Assembly (NCBI GenBank): GCA_027364635.1
Contig: DAHXOZ010000004.1
Span: forward strand, 1-53,036
From: a bacterium
Lineage (GTDB): Bacteria > Bacteroidota > Bacteroidia > Chitinophagales > Chitinophagaceae
Direction: 5' to 3'
DNA length: 53,036 nucleotides
Part shown: one piece after another, positions 43,898-52,140 of the stretch
How the letters are laid out: every line of letters begins with the position of its first letter
How positions within the stretch are numbered: position 1 is the stretch's first letter
Notes under the pieces: generated by a model
Told to the model about the DNA's origin: nothing
Seen by the model: only the letters and a program-made list of their open reading frames with translations
Databases searched by the model: none
Made by a program: the position numbers and the translations under genes

Positions 43898-44250
43898 ATG
43901 GAACACTTTAATAATTTTTTTGAAGAACTATAAAAGAACTTTAATGACCGCAAAATCAATTTGGTTATTTCTCAGATGATAGCCGAATGAAATGGGCAAA
44001 CGGCATGGAAGGAGGATATTTTTATGGACACCCTGAAGTGCGAATACCGGACGAAACAATTTAAAATGGTAAGTTCGAAGGTAACTCCTTTGCAAATTAA
44101 CGATGGAAACGGAACTTTAAAAATAAAAGTGCACCAGGTGGTTCATGACCTGAATGGTGACCTTTTAGCGGATGAAACGGTTGATCATTTTTTAATTTGC
44201 GCGACAACAAAATTGCAGATTTTGATATAGGTGAAAAGACCTGTTCCGGC
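43898..44250 (+). pseudogene. Frameshifted NTF2/SnoaL-like gene
   Basis: Pieces of one small NTF2-like protein lie in successive frames. They are MEHFNNFFEEL and FNDRKINLVISQM (43898 on), then DDSRMKWANGMEGGYFYGHPEVR, then RTKQFKMVSSKVTPLQINDGNGTLKIKVHQVVHDLNGDLLADETVDHF, and finally DNKIADFDIGEK near 44210-44245. At least three frameshifts and one stop break it. The longest open piece starts at 44024 with 68 codons. The motif WANGMEGG and the strand TLKIKVHQVVHDLNG are typical of the family. Confidence 0.75.
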
Positions 44251-44475
44251 TAAGGCGATAGTTATCGGTTGGTCTACAGTAAGCGATTAAGTGAGCTTAC
44301 AGTCATGGATCAAGTCAAAAAACTATCCGATTGCTTTTCAGCTATGAAGTTTTAAGTCACATTAATAGTGGGCCAACTGAATCTTTTCTCTCATTAATAA
44401 ACTAAGAAGAATTTAGAGTTAGAAAACAAAGCTAATAATAAAGCTAATACGGGTGATTTAAGATAGGTAGCATCA

Positions 44476-44706
44476 ATGAGACAATTGGAAGCTGAATCGG
44501 GTTTGAGTTATACCATCATTCAAAATGTTTCTGCAGGCAAACGAGATATCAGGTTTACCAGTTTAATAACGCTAATAGAAAATTTAGGAATTTCTTTTTC
44601 TGAGTTCGCTGAAATTTATGATGCAGTTACGGAAAAGCAAATGTCAGAGGTGAAGGAAGAAATAGAAAAAAGTAAAACAAAGAAGAAATTAAAAACAAGA
44701 AATTAA
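44476..44706 (+). pseudogene. N-terminally broken XRE-type HTH regulator
   Basis: 76 codons holding the second half of an XRE helix-turn-helix: MRQLEAESGLSYTIIQNVSAGKRDIRFTSLITLIENLGISFSEFAEIYDAV, followed by a Lys/Glu-rich tail. The first helix expected before MRQLE is missing from this frame: an in-frame TAG at 44464-44466 follows GDLR, where the family normally continues. It may still be translated from ATG 44476, but it would lack the first HTH helix. Part of the decayed zone 43-44.7 kb. Confidence 0.6.
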
Positions 44707-44745
44707 AAATAAAGGTGAAAGGAGATGATAGGGTTGAAATTTAAA

Positions 44746-45423
44746 TCAGTCTTCTAGCAAATGCAGTTTATAAGCAGCTTTTACTAATCCTGCCGTATTC
44801 TTTACATGAAGTTTATTTTTCAAATTTTGGCGATGCGTATCGATGGTTCTTTTATCTACAAATAATTCCTGAGCAATTTCCTCGTTGGTCATTTCCATAG
44901 CGATCATTTTCAAGACTTGTATTTGTCGGTTCGTTAAAGTTTTTTCCAGGTGCATCTTTTGAGAAGTTTTTTCATCTGCAAACTCAAGCAGTTTGATAGT
45001 TACATCATTGCTGTAATAGGTTTTATCTGATCGAATCGCTTTTATAGCATTAAGCATTTCCGGAGGTTCAATATTCTTTAGAACATAACCTTTTGCACCA
45101 GCATCAATCATATTCTGAATGCAGGATAATTCATCATAATTACTCAAAACAAGGATTTTCAATTCCGGTTTAAATCTTAATATCCGGTGTATTGTTTCTA
45201 CACCTGAAATTCCCGGCATCTGGTAATCAATTATTGCTAAATCAAAATTACGCCGGTAAATTTTTGTCAGCGCATCTTCTCCACTCCCGGCTTCCTGAAT
45301 TTTAAAATGTATAAATTTTTTTAAAGATTCAAGCATGATTTTCAATCCGTCTCTGACCAATTTATGATCATCAATAATAAGTATATCAACTACATCCTTG
45401 GTTTTAAAATTTATTTCTCTCAT
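44746..45423 (-). CDS. Response regulator, NarL/LuxR type
   Basis: A 225-residue two-component response regulator. The receiver domain is at 1-125 with acidic pocket IDDHK, phospho-acceptor Asp in DLAIIDYQMPGISG at about residue 60, the Ser of VLSN and Lys in YVLKN. The LuxR-type DNA-binding domain is at about 155-220: LTNRQIQVLKMIAMEMTNEEIAQELFVDKRTIDTHRQNLKNKL. It overlaps the kinase gene by 4 bp, so the pair is co-translated and almost surely cognate. The targets are likely to include the divergent synthase gene at 47111, but no operator is proven. Confidence 0.95.
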   Translation of the reverse strand: MREINFKTKDVVDILIIDDHKLVRDGLKIMLESLKKFIHFKIQEAGSGEDALTKIYRRNFDLAIIDYQMPGISGVETIHRILRFKPELKILVLSNYDELSCIQNMIDAGAKGYVLKNIEPPEMLNAIKAIRSDKTYYSNDVTIKLLEFADEKTSQKMHLEKTLTNRQIQVLKMIAMEMTNEEIAQELFVDKRTIDTHRQNLKNKLHVKNTAGLVKAAYKLHLLED

Positions 45424-46568
45424 ATCTGAATATTTAACGGAATAGCTATAGTATACCGGGTGCCTTTACCAATACTACTTACAATATTTAATGTGCCCTT
45501 ATGAGATTTAACTCTTGATTTTACATTTTGCAGGCCCATTCCTTTTCGGTATTCTTTAGTGTCAAATCCTTTTCCATTATCACTTAAAATTACTTTTAAG
45601 TTTTTTTTATCGTAAATAAAGGATATTCTTATACTGGAAGCTTCGCCATGTTTTATGGAATTATTTATAAATTCCTGCATTATCCTGTATAAGTCAATAT
45701 TAATTTCAGGAGGAAAATCCGGCAACTTACAGTTCTGCTCAATTTTAAATTTGGTTTTTTTAACGAAAAGGAAACGGCTACAAAATGCCTGGATTGCTTT
45801 TACCAATCCAAATTCTTCCAGTGTATTTGGCATTAAATTAAAACAAATATTTCTCATTTCAATAATTAACCCATTAAGTGCATCACCGGATGTAACAAGG
45901 TTTGATTTTAGCCTTGAGCTTTTTGCCAGGAAGGCAGATGAACTGATATGTAACTTTATTCCTGATAGTGGTTGAATAATACTATCGTGTAAATCTTTCG
46001 CTAGTCTTTGTCTTTCTTTTTCTTGAGTATCGATTATAGCCCTGATGATCATATTTTCGGCTTTAATCTGAAAGGTTATATCAGTGGCAGTTAAAAGAAT
46101 AAATTGATTTTTCATCTGATCACTAAACTGTGATACATTAATCCGTACAGGAATAATTTCACCTTTATTGGTATGGAGAATGGTTTCATTGTCGGTAAAA
46201 GGCTCTTTTAATTGCTTTAAAATATTTTTAAAATAAGACTGATCCCTCCCGTGCAGATCGCTTATAGGTTTTCCAATTAAAGAACCTGATTCATACTTCA
46301 ATTGTTCCTGGGCAGATTTATTTGCGTCTGTGATTATACCTTTTGGATTCAGAACGAAAACCATATCTGAAACTGAATTAAAAATATTCGTAAAATAATT
46401 TCTGGATATGGTTATGGCTTTTAATTCTTCTCCCAACATATTTATCCCGCTACTAATGGCATCAACTTCATCCAACTCCGGTGATACTTTTACCCTGTTA
46501 TTAAAATTTCCTAAAGAATATTCGGTTAATCGTAAATTAATATTTTTTATCCGTTTATCCATTTTCAA
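45420..46568 (-). CDS. PAS-domain sensor histidine kinase (HisKA_3), no membrane anchor
   Basis: A 382-residue kinase. Residues 1-45 resemble a HAMP remnant (LTEYSLGNFNNRVKVSPELDEVDAISSGINML), the PAS domain is at about 50-165 (NSVSDMVFVLNPKGIITDANKSAQEQL), the HisKA_3 phospho-acceptor is in ERQRLAKDLHDSIIQPLSGIKLH at about 185-205, and the HATPase domain follows with MQEFINNSIKHG, SDNGKGFD and GMGLQNVKSRV. No transmembrane helix is seen, so the stimulus must be cytoplasmic or supplied by a partner. The STAS-like gene starts upstream, 11 bp away, and the response regulator overlaps it by 4 bp. Confidence 0.92.
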   Translation of the reverse strand: MKMDKRIKNINLRLTEYSLGNFNNRVKVSPELDEVDAISSGINMLGEELKAITISRNYFTNIFNSVSDMVFVLNPKGIITDANKSAQEQLKYESGSLIGKPISDLHGRDQSYFKNILKQLKEPFTDNETILHTNKGEIIPVRINVSQFSDQMKNQFILLTATDITFQIKAENMIIRAIIDTQEKERQRLAKDLHDSIIQPLSGIKLHISSSAFLAKSSRLKSNLVTSGDALNGLIIEMRNICFNLMPNTLEEFGLVKAIQAFCSRFLFVKKTKFKIEQNCKLPDFPPEINIDLYRIMQEFINNSIKHGEASSIRISFIYDKKNLKVILSDNGKGFDTKEYRKGMGLQNVKSRVKSHKGTLNIVSSIGKGTRYTIAIPLNIQI

Positions 46569-46579
46569 AATTTAAACCA

Positions 46580-46954
46580 TTATTCAATAAATTGTTGTAA
46601 CCATTTTTTTGCATGGGGGATATCAGAAAATATTTTTACAGGCATTTTTGTTTTGTTAACCCTAAGAAAAAAATTACCTAAAAAGCTGCTAAAAGTAGAA
46701 TCAACTATAATCGCAGTAGCTAACAAATCTTTTGTCCCTTCGCCGGATGCTAAATATTCTCTTGCAGGCTTGTCCATACTTATTAAGCCGCGGCTCATAA
46801 TCATGACAACTCTTTTTTCTCCTTTAGTAAAAGCTAAACGGGCGCTAACTATTTTCTCCGCAATTTCAAGATTGATATGAAGACCAGGCCTGTAGCTTAC
46901 CTCAAGAATATTATTCTTTAGAAGCAGTTGAACAAAATCTGATTCAAACTCCAT
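46580..46954 (-). CDS. STAS/SpoIIAA-like small protein
   Basis: A 124-residue protein with alternating strands and helices like the STAS/SpoIIAA fold (ILEVSYRPGLHINLEIAEKIVSARLAF, VVMIMSRGLISMDKPAREYLAS, ATAIIVDSTFSSFLGNFFLRVNKTKMPVKIFSDIPHAKKWLQQF). Such proteins often serve as signalling adaptors. It is the first gene of the operon with the histidine kinase and response regulator and is divergent from the synthase gene at 47111. A TATCTTTA block 10 nt upstream resembles a Bacteroidota -7 element. The partner is unknown; an adaptor between ligand sensing and the soluble kinase is an attractive guess. Confidence 0.7.
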   Translation of the reverse strand: MEFESDFVQLLLKNNILEVSYRPGLHINLEIAEKIVSARLAFTKGEKRVVMIMSRGLISMDKPAREYLASGEGTKDLLATAIIVDSTFSSFLGNFFLRVNKTKMPVKIFSDIPHAKKWLQQFIE

Positions 46955-47110
46955 TCTATAAAGATAGTAACCATATTCAGGAAAAAAAATACGTCTTTAT
47001 ACTTAAAATTATTTCTTACAGAAATACTTAAAAAATCAGTTTTTAATCGCTTGATCCTGCTTATTAAAATTTCCAAGTTTGAAGAAATTTTTAAATCAAA
47101 GTAAGCGTAC

Positions 47111-49558
47111 ATGAGCAAGAATAATTCATTTTATGAAACCGTTGATCAAATTGTGACTTATGGAATTGAAAAAGGGATACTTCATCTTTACACTTCAAAT
47201 CAGACCTTTAAAGGAACAAGTATTGTTCTCAATGGAAAGAAGGTGATAAATTTTGGATCTTGTAGCTATCTCGGATTAGAATTCGATCCAAGAATAAAAG
47301 CCGCTGCAAAAAGCGCCATTGCGAAATATGGAACACAATTTTCTGAATCAAGAGCCTATGCTTCCCTTGGATTATACAAACAACTTGAATATTTATTGGA
47401 AAGAATTTTTGACGCTTATTGTGTAATTACTCCCACGACTACCTTAGGGCACATAGCAAATATCCCGGTTTTAATTGATGATGCAGATGCGATCATAATG
47501 GATCAGCAGGTTCATAATTCCGTTCAAACTGCGGTACAGATTGTAAAAGCGAGAGGAGTTCATATTGAATTAGTTCGACACAACAGGATGGATTTATTGG
47601 AAACAAGAATAAAAGAGCTTCGGTCAAAGCACAAAAAGATATGGTACATGGCCGATGGGATTTATTCAATGTTCGGCGATTGCACCCCTGTTGATGAAAT
47701 TTACTACTTGTTGGATAAATACCCTGAGTTCTATTATTATGTGGATGATGCACATGGTATGAGCATTCACGGTAAAAATGGAAGAGGTTACGTTTTAAGC
47801 AACCATGAGATTCACCAAAAAATGGCGTTGGCAACTTCTTTGAATAAAGCATTTGCAACCGGTGGAGGTGTATTGGTTTACGGTGATAAAGAATTAGCAA
47901 GAAAAGTAGGAACTGTTGGAGGCCCTCTACTAAGTTCGGGACCTATGCAACCATCTGCATTGGGAGCAGCTATTGTTTCAGCAAAAATACATTTGAGTGA
48001 CGAAATCATTTTAATGCAGGAAAAGCTGAAAGATAACATTGAGTATACAATCCAAATGCTTGCTAAACACAATCTTCCGGTGATTTCAAAAGCAGGTGCG
48101 GCTATATTTTTTGTTGGGGTCAGTTTGCCCAAACTCGGCCATAATCTGGTAAAGCGGATGCTTGATGCAGGTTTTTATGTTAATCTGGGTGTTTTTCCTA
48201 CAGTTCCAATGAAGCAAACAGGCATCCGTTTCACAATAACAAGGCTACATAGTTTTAGTGAGATAGAACGTATGCTCACCACCCTTGCTGAAGTTTTTCC
48301 TATTGCGATGAAAGAAGAAAATATTACCCTGTCCGAAATTTATAAAGGATTTAAGTTACCCGAACCGGAAAAATTAAGAGCAGCTCAGGCAGTGGATAAA
48401 ATTATTAATCACGCACTCTCAATTCAACTGGAACATTATTCCAGCATCCGTGAAGTAAATAAAACCGAATGGAATCAGTTATTCAAAGGGAAAGGTACTT
48501 TTGACTGGGAAGGATTAGAGATGTTAGAAAATTCTTTTAAGGGCAATGAATTAGCTGAAGATAACTGGGAATTTGACTACCTGATTATAAGAGATCAAGA
48601 AGGTAATATAATAGCAGCCACTTTCCTGACAACAGCTTTATGGAAAGATGATATGTTATCAAAGGGCTTCATTTCGATACAGGTTGAAGAACAAAGAAAA
48701 AAAGATCGCTATTATTTAACCAGTAAAGTGATTTGCAGTGGTTCTTTAGTTACGGAAGGAGAACATTTGTTTATTAAACATGATTCTCTTTTTTGGAAAG
48801 AAGCGCTTCAACTTTTGTTTGACAAAGTATATTCATTACAGGAATTGTATAAAGCAAACAGTATAGTATTAAGGGATTTTCAGGGCATAAACGAAGAACT
48901 TGATAACATGATGGTGGAAAATGGTTTCTTTAAATTTAATATGCCGGATTCACATTTGATATCAAATTTGTCGGGAGAAAATCCGGAAGATTTCCTTAAT
49001 TCACTTTCCTCCAAGTCAAGACATCATCTGCGTAGAAATGTTTTGCGCAATGAAAGCAGATTTAAAATTGAAATAATTTCGAAAACTGAGTCAGAATCAG
49101 AAATTGATTATTGGTACCAGTTATATCTTAATGTAAAAAATAAAGGAGTTGAATTAAATACTTTTCCACTTCCGCGAAAGTTGTTTACACAATTGAATTT
49201 GAACGAGAATTGGGAAATAGTTAAACTATGTTTAAAAGATAGTGAAAGCCAATCTATTGACCAGGCAGTTTGTGTCGTATTTTGTTACAAAACGCCGGAT
49301 GCCTATATGCCGGTTATTATCGGGATTGACTACACCTTTAACCAGGAATTTGGTATCTACAGGCAGGCTTTATACCAGTTGGTAATCCGGGCGCTTCAAT
49401 TAGAAAAGCAAAAGATTTTACTTGGATTTTCTGCAAGTATTGAGAAGAAGAAAATAGGTGCAAAACCAGTCCTAACCTTTGGCTATATGCATTCCCGTGA
49501 TACTTATAATATGGAAGCTCTTTCTGCTATTCCGGCACTTTTGAAAAGAGCTATTTAA
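47111..49558 (+). CDS. Fusion: PLP-dependent alpha-oxoamine synthase + GNAT-type acyltransferase
   Basis: An 815-residue two-domain protein. Residues 1 to about 400 are a fold-type I alpha-oxoamine synthase (8-amino-7-oxononanoate synthase/serine palmitoyltransferase/CqsA group): NFGSCSYLGLEFDPRIK, SESRAYASLGLYKQLE, DQQVHNSVQTA, DGIYSMFGD, YVDDAHGMSIHGKNGRG and the PLP lysine in ATSLNKAFATGGG. Residues about 430-815 look like a GNAT/FemAB-type acyltransferase (SKSRHHLRRNVLRNES, then VIIGIDYTFNQEFGIYRQALYQLVIRAL). It would condense an acyl thioester with an amino acid and may then acylate the product. The divergent STAS-kinase-regulator operon 157 bp away recalls CqsA/CqsS- and LqsA/LqsS-type signalling. 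Alternatives are sulfonolipid or sphingoid base synthesis. Confidence 0.85.
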   Translation: MSKNNSFYETVDQIVTYGIEKGILHLYTSNQTFKGTSIVLNGKKVINFGSCSYLGLEFDPRIKAAAKSAIAKYGTQFSESRAYASLGLYKQLEYLLERIFDAYCVITPTTTLGHIANIPVLIDDADAIIMDQQVHNSVQTAVQIVKARGVHIELVRHNRMDLLETRIKELRSKHKKIWYMADGIYSMFGDCTPVDEIYYLLDKYPEFYYYVDDAHGMSIHGKNGRGYVLSNHEIHQKMALATSLNKAFATGGGVLVYGDKELARKVGTVGGPLLSSGPMQPSALGAAIVSAKIHLSDEIILMQEKLKDNIEYTIQMLAKHNLPVISKAGAAIFFVGVSLPKLGHNLVKRMLDAGFYVNLGVFPTVPMKQTGIRFTITRLHSFSEIERMLTTLAEVFPIAMKEENITLSEIYKGFKLPEPEKLRAAQAVDKIINHALSIQLEHYSSIREVNKTEWNQLFKGKGTFDWEGLEMLENSFKGNELAEDNWEFDYLIIRDQEGNIIAATFLTTALWKDDMLSKGFISIQVEEQRKKDRYYLTSKVICSGSLVTEGEHLFIKHDSLFWKEALQLLFDKVYSLQELYKANSIVLRDFQGINEELDNMMVENGFFKFNMPDSHLISNLSGENPEDFLNSLSSKSRHHLRRNVLRNESRFKIEIISKTESESEIDYWYQLYLNVKNKGVELNTFPLPRKLFTQLNLNENWEIVKLCLKDSESQSIDQAVCVVFCYKTPDAYMPVIIGIDYTFNQEFGIYRQALYQLVIRALQLEKQKILLGFSASIEKKKIGAKPVLTFGYMHSRDTYNMEALSAIPALLKRAI

Positions 49559-49613
49559 AAGAATAGGGTGCGCTACCAAACGCCTATTAATTCAACAGAA
49601 AATAAAAATAACT

Positions 49614-49979
49614 ATGGAGGGAATTATCATAACCATCGGGAAAGAAGAACTGGAAAACATCATTTCCAGGGCTGTTGAAACTGCCTTATTCGAGGCAGGT
49701 GTTCTTCCTGAACAAAATGAGCCGCAGGATGAGGATGAATTTATCATGAAAACACAGGATCTGTGTAAGTATCTTAAAATGAAGTTATCAACACTCTATC
49801 AGTTAACTCATAAAAAGAAAATTCCTTTTAATAAAAGAGGAAAAACAATTTACTTCAAAAAAGATGAGATAGATAAATGGATATCTGAAGGCAAACAAGA
49901 AACGATAGTAGATCAAAATCATGCAAGAGAATTACGAATCCATCTTGCCGATAAGAAAAGATTTAAAACGATTGCTTAA
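49614..49979 (+). CDS. HTH DNA-binding protein (excisionase/MerR-like HTH_17)
   Basis: A 121-residue protein with a helix-turn-helix of the excisionase type at about 45-90: FIMKTQDLCKYLKMKLSTLYQLTHKKKIPFNKRGKTIYFKKDEIDKWISEG. The N-terminal 40 residues form an acidic helix (EELENIISRAVETALFEAG), as in many mobile-element HTH proteins of Bacteroidota. Located just before the replication initiator gene, so it may regulate replication or transfer. Confidence 0.82.
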   Translation: MEGIIITIGKEELENIISRAVETALFEAGVLPEQNEPQDEDEFIMKTQDLCKYLKMKLSTLYQLTHKKKIPFNKRGKTIYFKKDEIDKWISEGKQETIVDQNHARELRIHLADKKRFKTIA

Positions 49980-49994
49980 CATTAAAAAAATAAT

Positions 49995-50348
49995 ATGAAA
50001 GCTTCTGATCTAAGATTAGGAAATTTTGCAGGTGTTTGTTATGAAGACACATTTATTGCCGACCAGGTAATCGTTCTGGAACCTGGTGTTGTTCATCTTT
50101 CAAACAGAAAATATCCGGATGATGAAAGAGATATTATAGGAGTGCCTTTAAGTGAAGATTGGCTGCGGAAATTTGATTTCCATTATGATCCAACTTTAGA
50201 ACGTTGGGAGTATAAAAATATAATTATTAAGAAGATATCCTATCAATCTGATAATTATTGGATATGGCAATCAAAGGCAGGTGTTTTGAAAATCGAATTT
50301 GTGCATGTACTTCAAAATCTACTTCATTCCTTAAGTCAGGTAAATTAA
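49995..50348 (+). CDS. Small conserved mobile-element protein of unknown function
   Basis: A 117-residue protein starting MKASDLRLGNFAGV, with a central IIGVPLSEDWLRKFDFHYD and a C-terminal EFVHVLQNLLHSLSQ. The pattern (LRLGN...PL-E-WL-KF-F...VH-LQNL) is common in proteins of Bacteroidota phages and plasmids. Function unknown. It lies between the HTH gene (15 bp before) and the initiator gene (22 bp after), in one probable transcript. Confidence 0.6.
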   Translation: MKASDLRLGNFAGVCYEDTFIADQVIVLEPGVVHLSNRKYPDDERDIIGVPLSEDWLRKFDFHYDPTLERWEYKNIIIKKISYQSDNYWIWQSKAGVLKIEFVHVLQNLLHSLSQVN

Positions 50349-50370
50349 CCGCCTGGTTGCATGGTCGCTT

Positions 50371-51402
50371 ATGAGTAAAGAAACAACTATAGAAAGTTAT
50401 TCTTTAATCCGACAGCCTTACCGCATTACAATGGCCAGATGGGATTTTTCTGTTTTGCAAAAAAGAATATTGACAAAGATTATTTCCAAATTGCAAAGAG
50501 AAATTTCTCTATTAGAACATGGAGTGGAATTCGGACAACTGGAATTATTCAAAAAATGCATTGATAATTCTGATACAATTCAATTAAAATTTTTGCTCTC
50601 TGAATTCGTAAGAGATGGAAATAATTATGCCCAATTCAAAAAAGCTATTAATCAATTACGGGCATTCAATGTAGAAATCTTTCAAATTATTTTGCCTGCA
50701 GTAAAAAGTAAAAAGGCTAAAAAACCGGAAGAGGAATTAATCTTAACTGGTTTAATTGAAAGAGCAGTTATAAAAAAATATGCGAGGGATATAACCATTT
50801 CATTGCATAAAGCAACAGCGATGGAATTAATGAAAGTGGCGAATGGATTAACGGTTTTTGCGGAAGATGTAATGTATGAAACCAATAATAAGTATACTCA
50901 AAAAATTTATGAAATAATATGCCAATGGAAAGATATTGGAGTTTATACCCTTGCAATTGAAAAATTCAGAGAATTACTTGTTTTAGAAAATAAATACCCG
51001 GAAACAAAAATATTAATTAGAAATGTAATCAGACCATCAGAAATTGAATTAAAGAAAATTGGGGATGTTTTTTTTGATTTCAGCACAACAAAAAGAGGAA
51101 ATGTAATTACCCATTTCAATTTTATCATTAAAACAAAAGCATGCCTGAAAAAAGAAAACGAACATCTTATTCTTGTTAAAGAAGATACGATCAATTTACT
51201 TCGCCAGCACTTTGGTTTTAAAGCCATCCATCTGGATCAAATCAAATATATTTTAGATGATTTCAATAATATCCCAACCCTTCGGAGCAAGTTAACAGAA
51301 TTGGCTCTAAAATCAGCCGATAGAAAGATGAGTTGCCAACCTGTAAAAGATGTTCCGGCCTGGACAGTTAGAAGTATTTTAAATGAATTTCAAAAAGATT
51401 AA
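50371..51402 (+). CDS. Plasmid replication initiator, Rep_3 family (RepB-like)
   Basis: A 343-residue initiator with two winged-helix domains. The N-terminal signature is IRQPYRITMARWDFSVLQKRILTKIISKLQ, followed by domain 1 (INQLRAFNVEIFQIILP) and domain 2 starting near LTVFAEDVMYETNNKYTQKIYEIICQWKDIG. Rep_3 proteins bind direct-repeat iterons and open the origin. Six 22-bp repeats lie immediately downstream (51560-51887), which strongly supports the call. This implies that the replicon is, or carries, a plasmid-type origin. Confidence 0.88.
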   Translation: MSKETTIESYSLIRQPYRITMARWDFSVLQKRILTKIISKLQREISLLEHGVEFGQLELFKKCIDNSDTIQLKFLLSEFVRDGNNYAQFKKAINQLRAFNVEIFQIILPAVKSKKAKKPEEELILTGLIERAVIKKYARDITISLHKATAMELMKVANGLTVFAEDVMYETNNKYTQKIYEIICQWKDIGVYTLAIEKFRELLVLENKYPETKILIRNVIRPSEIELKKIGDVFFDFSTTKRGNVITHFNFIIKTKACLKKENEHLILVKEDTINLLRQHFGFKAIHLDQIKYILDDFNNIPTLRSKLTELALKSADRKMSCQPVKDVPAWTVRSILNEFQKD

Positions 51403-51733
51403 TTTCTTTAAAATAATAAATACCCATTTCGTTTTTGTGTACTTTCTCCCATTGGAAAATTTAAAGGCTCCGTCCCAATCTTTAAACTATTCCATATATA
51501 AGGCCCTTCTCTCATGGGTTTATGATATCATATCCTTTTTTTAAAAAAAATCATTATAAAATTCATTTATTTCCTACACCTGTTGGAAAAAATTCATTTA
51601 ATCAGTACACCTAATCCGTTTAATCTTTGCACTTAATCAGTTTATTTTATTCACCTAATTCGTTTAATCCCTACACCCAAATTAGCCTGAAAGGCTGTAA
51701 ACAGTGGATTTAAGGGATGCTTCTAATATATCT

Positions 51734-51757
51734 ATTGATTATCTATAGATAATCAAT
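51734..51757. repeat. Perfect 24-bp palindrome in the origin
   Basis: ATTGATTATCTA followed directly by its exact reverse complement. It has no loop, so a dimeric protein site is more likely than a hairpin. Situated between the iteron cluster and the AT-rich tract; could bind Rep dimers, a host factor or a partition protein. Confidence 0.8.
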
Positions 51758-51806
51758 TAAAAAAAATTTTTTAAAATTTTAAAAAAGGGAGAAAATAAAA
51801 TGAGAA

Positions 51807-51846
51807 ATTGAAGATTATTAAAGACTATTGAAGACTTTTAAAGACT
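51807..51846 (+). repeat. Four 10-bp tandem repeats in the origin
   Basis: Consecutive 10-bp units ATTGAAGATT, ATTAAAGACT, ATTGAAGACT and TTTAAAGACT, in strict period 10, i.e. about one helical turn. A phased AT-rich array of this kind suits origin unwinding or protein loading. Confidence 0.75.
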
Positions 51847-52081
51847 TAATTTTTGACATGATAAGAATCCGTTTATTTAATTCACCTACGCGGTTTTTTG
51901 TTTTTTTTCAGGTGATATAAATAAATGGATTTAGAGCTAATTGTTAATTGAGCCATATTTTTGGATCATGTTTGCGAGTTTTAATAATTTTAATATTATT
52001 ACTTGGTTACTCGGAACATCATTCTGTATGAGCAACTTGTTCTAAAATCCTTTGATTTCACTTCTTCAAATTCATTATTTA

Positions 52082-52136
52082 TGTTACCTTTCTATTTAAA
52101 AATGTATCAGTTTTGTTACCTTTTTAGCTATATTTG
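52082..52136 (+). promoter_or_regulatory. Promoter/operator region of the AbiE-like operon
   Basis: TGTTACCTTT occurs twice, at 52082-52091 and 52114 onward (second copy TGTTACCTTTT), 32 bp apart, about three helical turns. TATATTTG at 52129-52136 fits the Bacteroidota -7 element TAnnTTTG and ends 4 nt before the ATG at 52141; no clear -33 box was found. The repeats could be an autoregulatory operator for the antitoxin. Confidence 0.5.
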
Positions 52137-52140
52137 TAAC

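Larger units (their letters stand above)
51560..51887 (+). repeat. 22-bp iterons (six copies)
   Basis: Units start at 51560, 51591, 51613, 51635, 51657 and 51866; each is exactly 22 bp and the middle four are head to tail. The shared pattern is AAT(T/C)CNTTTA, a variable centre, and (T/G)(A/C)CACCT or close. The first unit is separated from the second by 9 bp and the sixth lies about 190 bp away, so the Rep-binding array is split by the AT-rich tract. Confidence 0.88.
51403..52140. other. Putative origin of replication region
   Basis: A gene-free 738-bp region after the Rep_3 gene. It contains six 22-bp iterons, a perfect 24-bp palindrome, an extremely AT-rich tract with long A- and T-runs (51758-51786), four 10-bp tandem repeats, and the promoter region of the AbiE operon. 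Iterons plus AT-rich DNA next to a Rep_3 gene is the usual layout of an iteron-type plasmid origin. Confidence 0.75.

Noticed and set aside
44024-44230. 68-codon open frame as a complete small gene
   Set aside because: It is the middle piece of a frameshifted NTF2-like gene, with matching pieces in other frames on both sides.
51560-51678. 22-bp repeats as a CRISPR array
   Set aside because: Four units are head to tail without spacers and lie next to a Rep_3 gene; no cas genes. They are iterons.
52003-52140. 46-residue N-terminal extension of the AbiEi-like protein
   Set aside because: It covers the repeats and the -7 element; the family start is at 52141.
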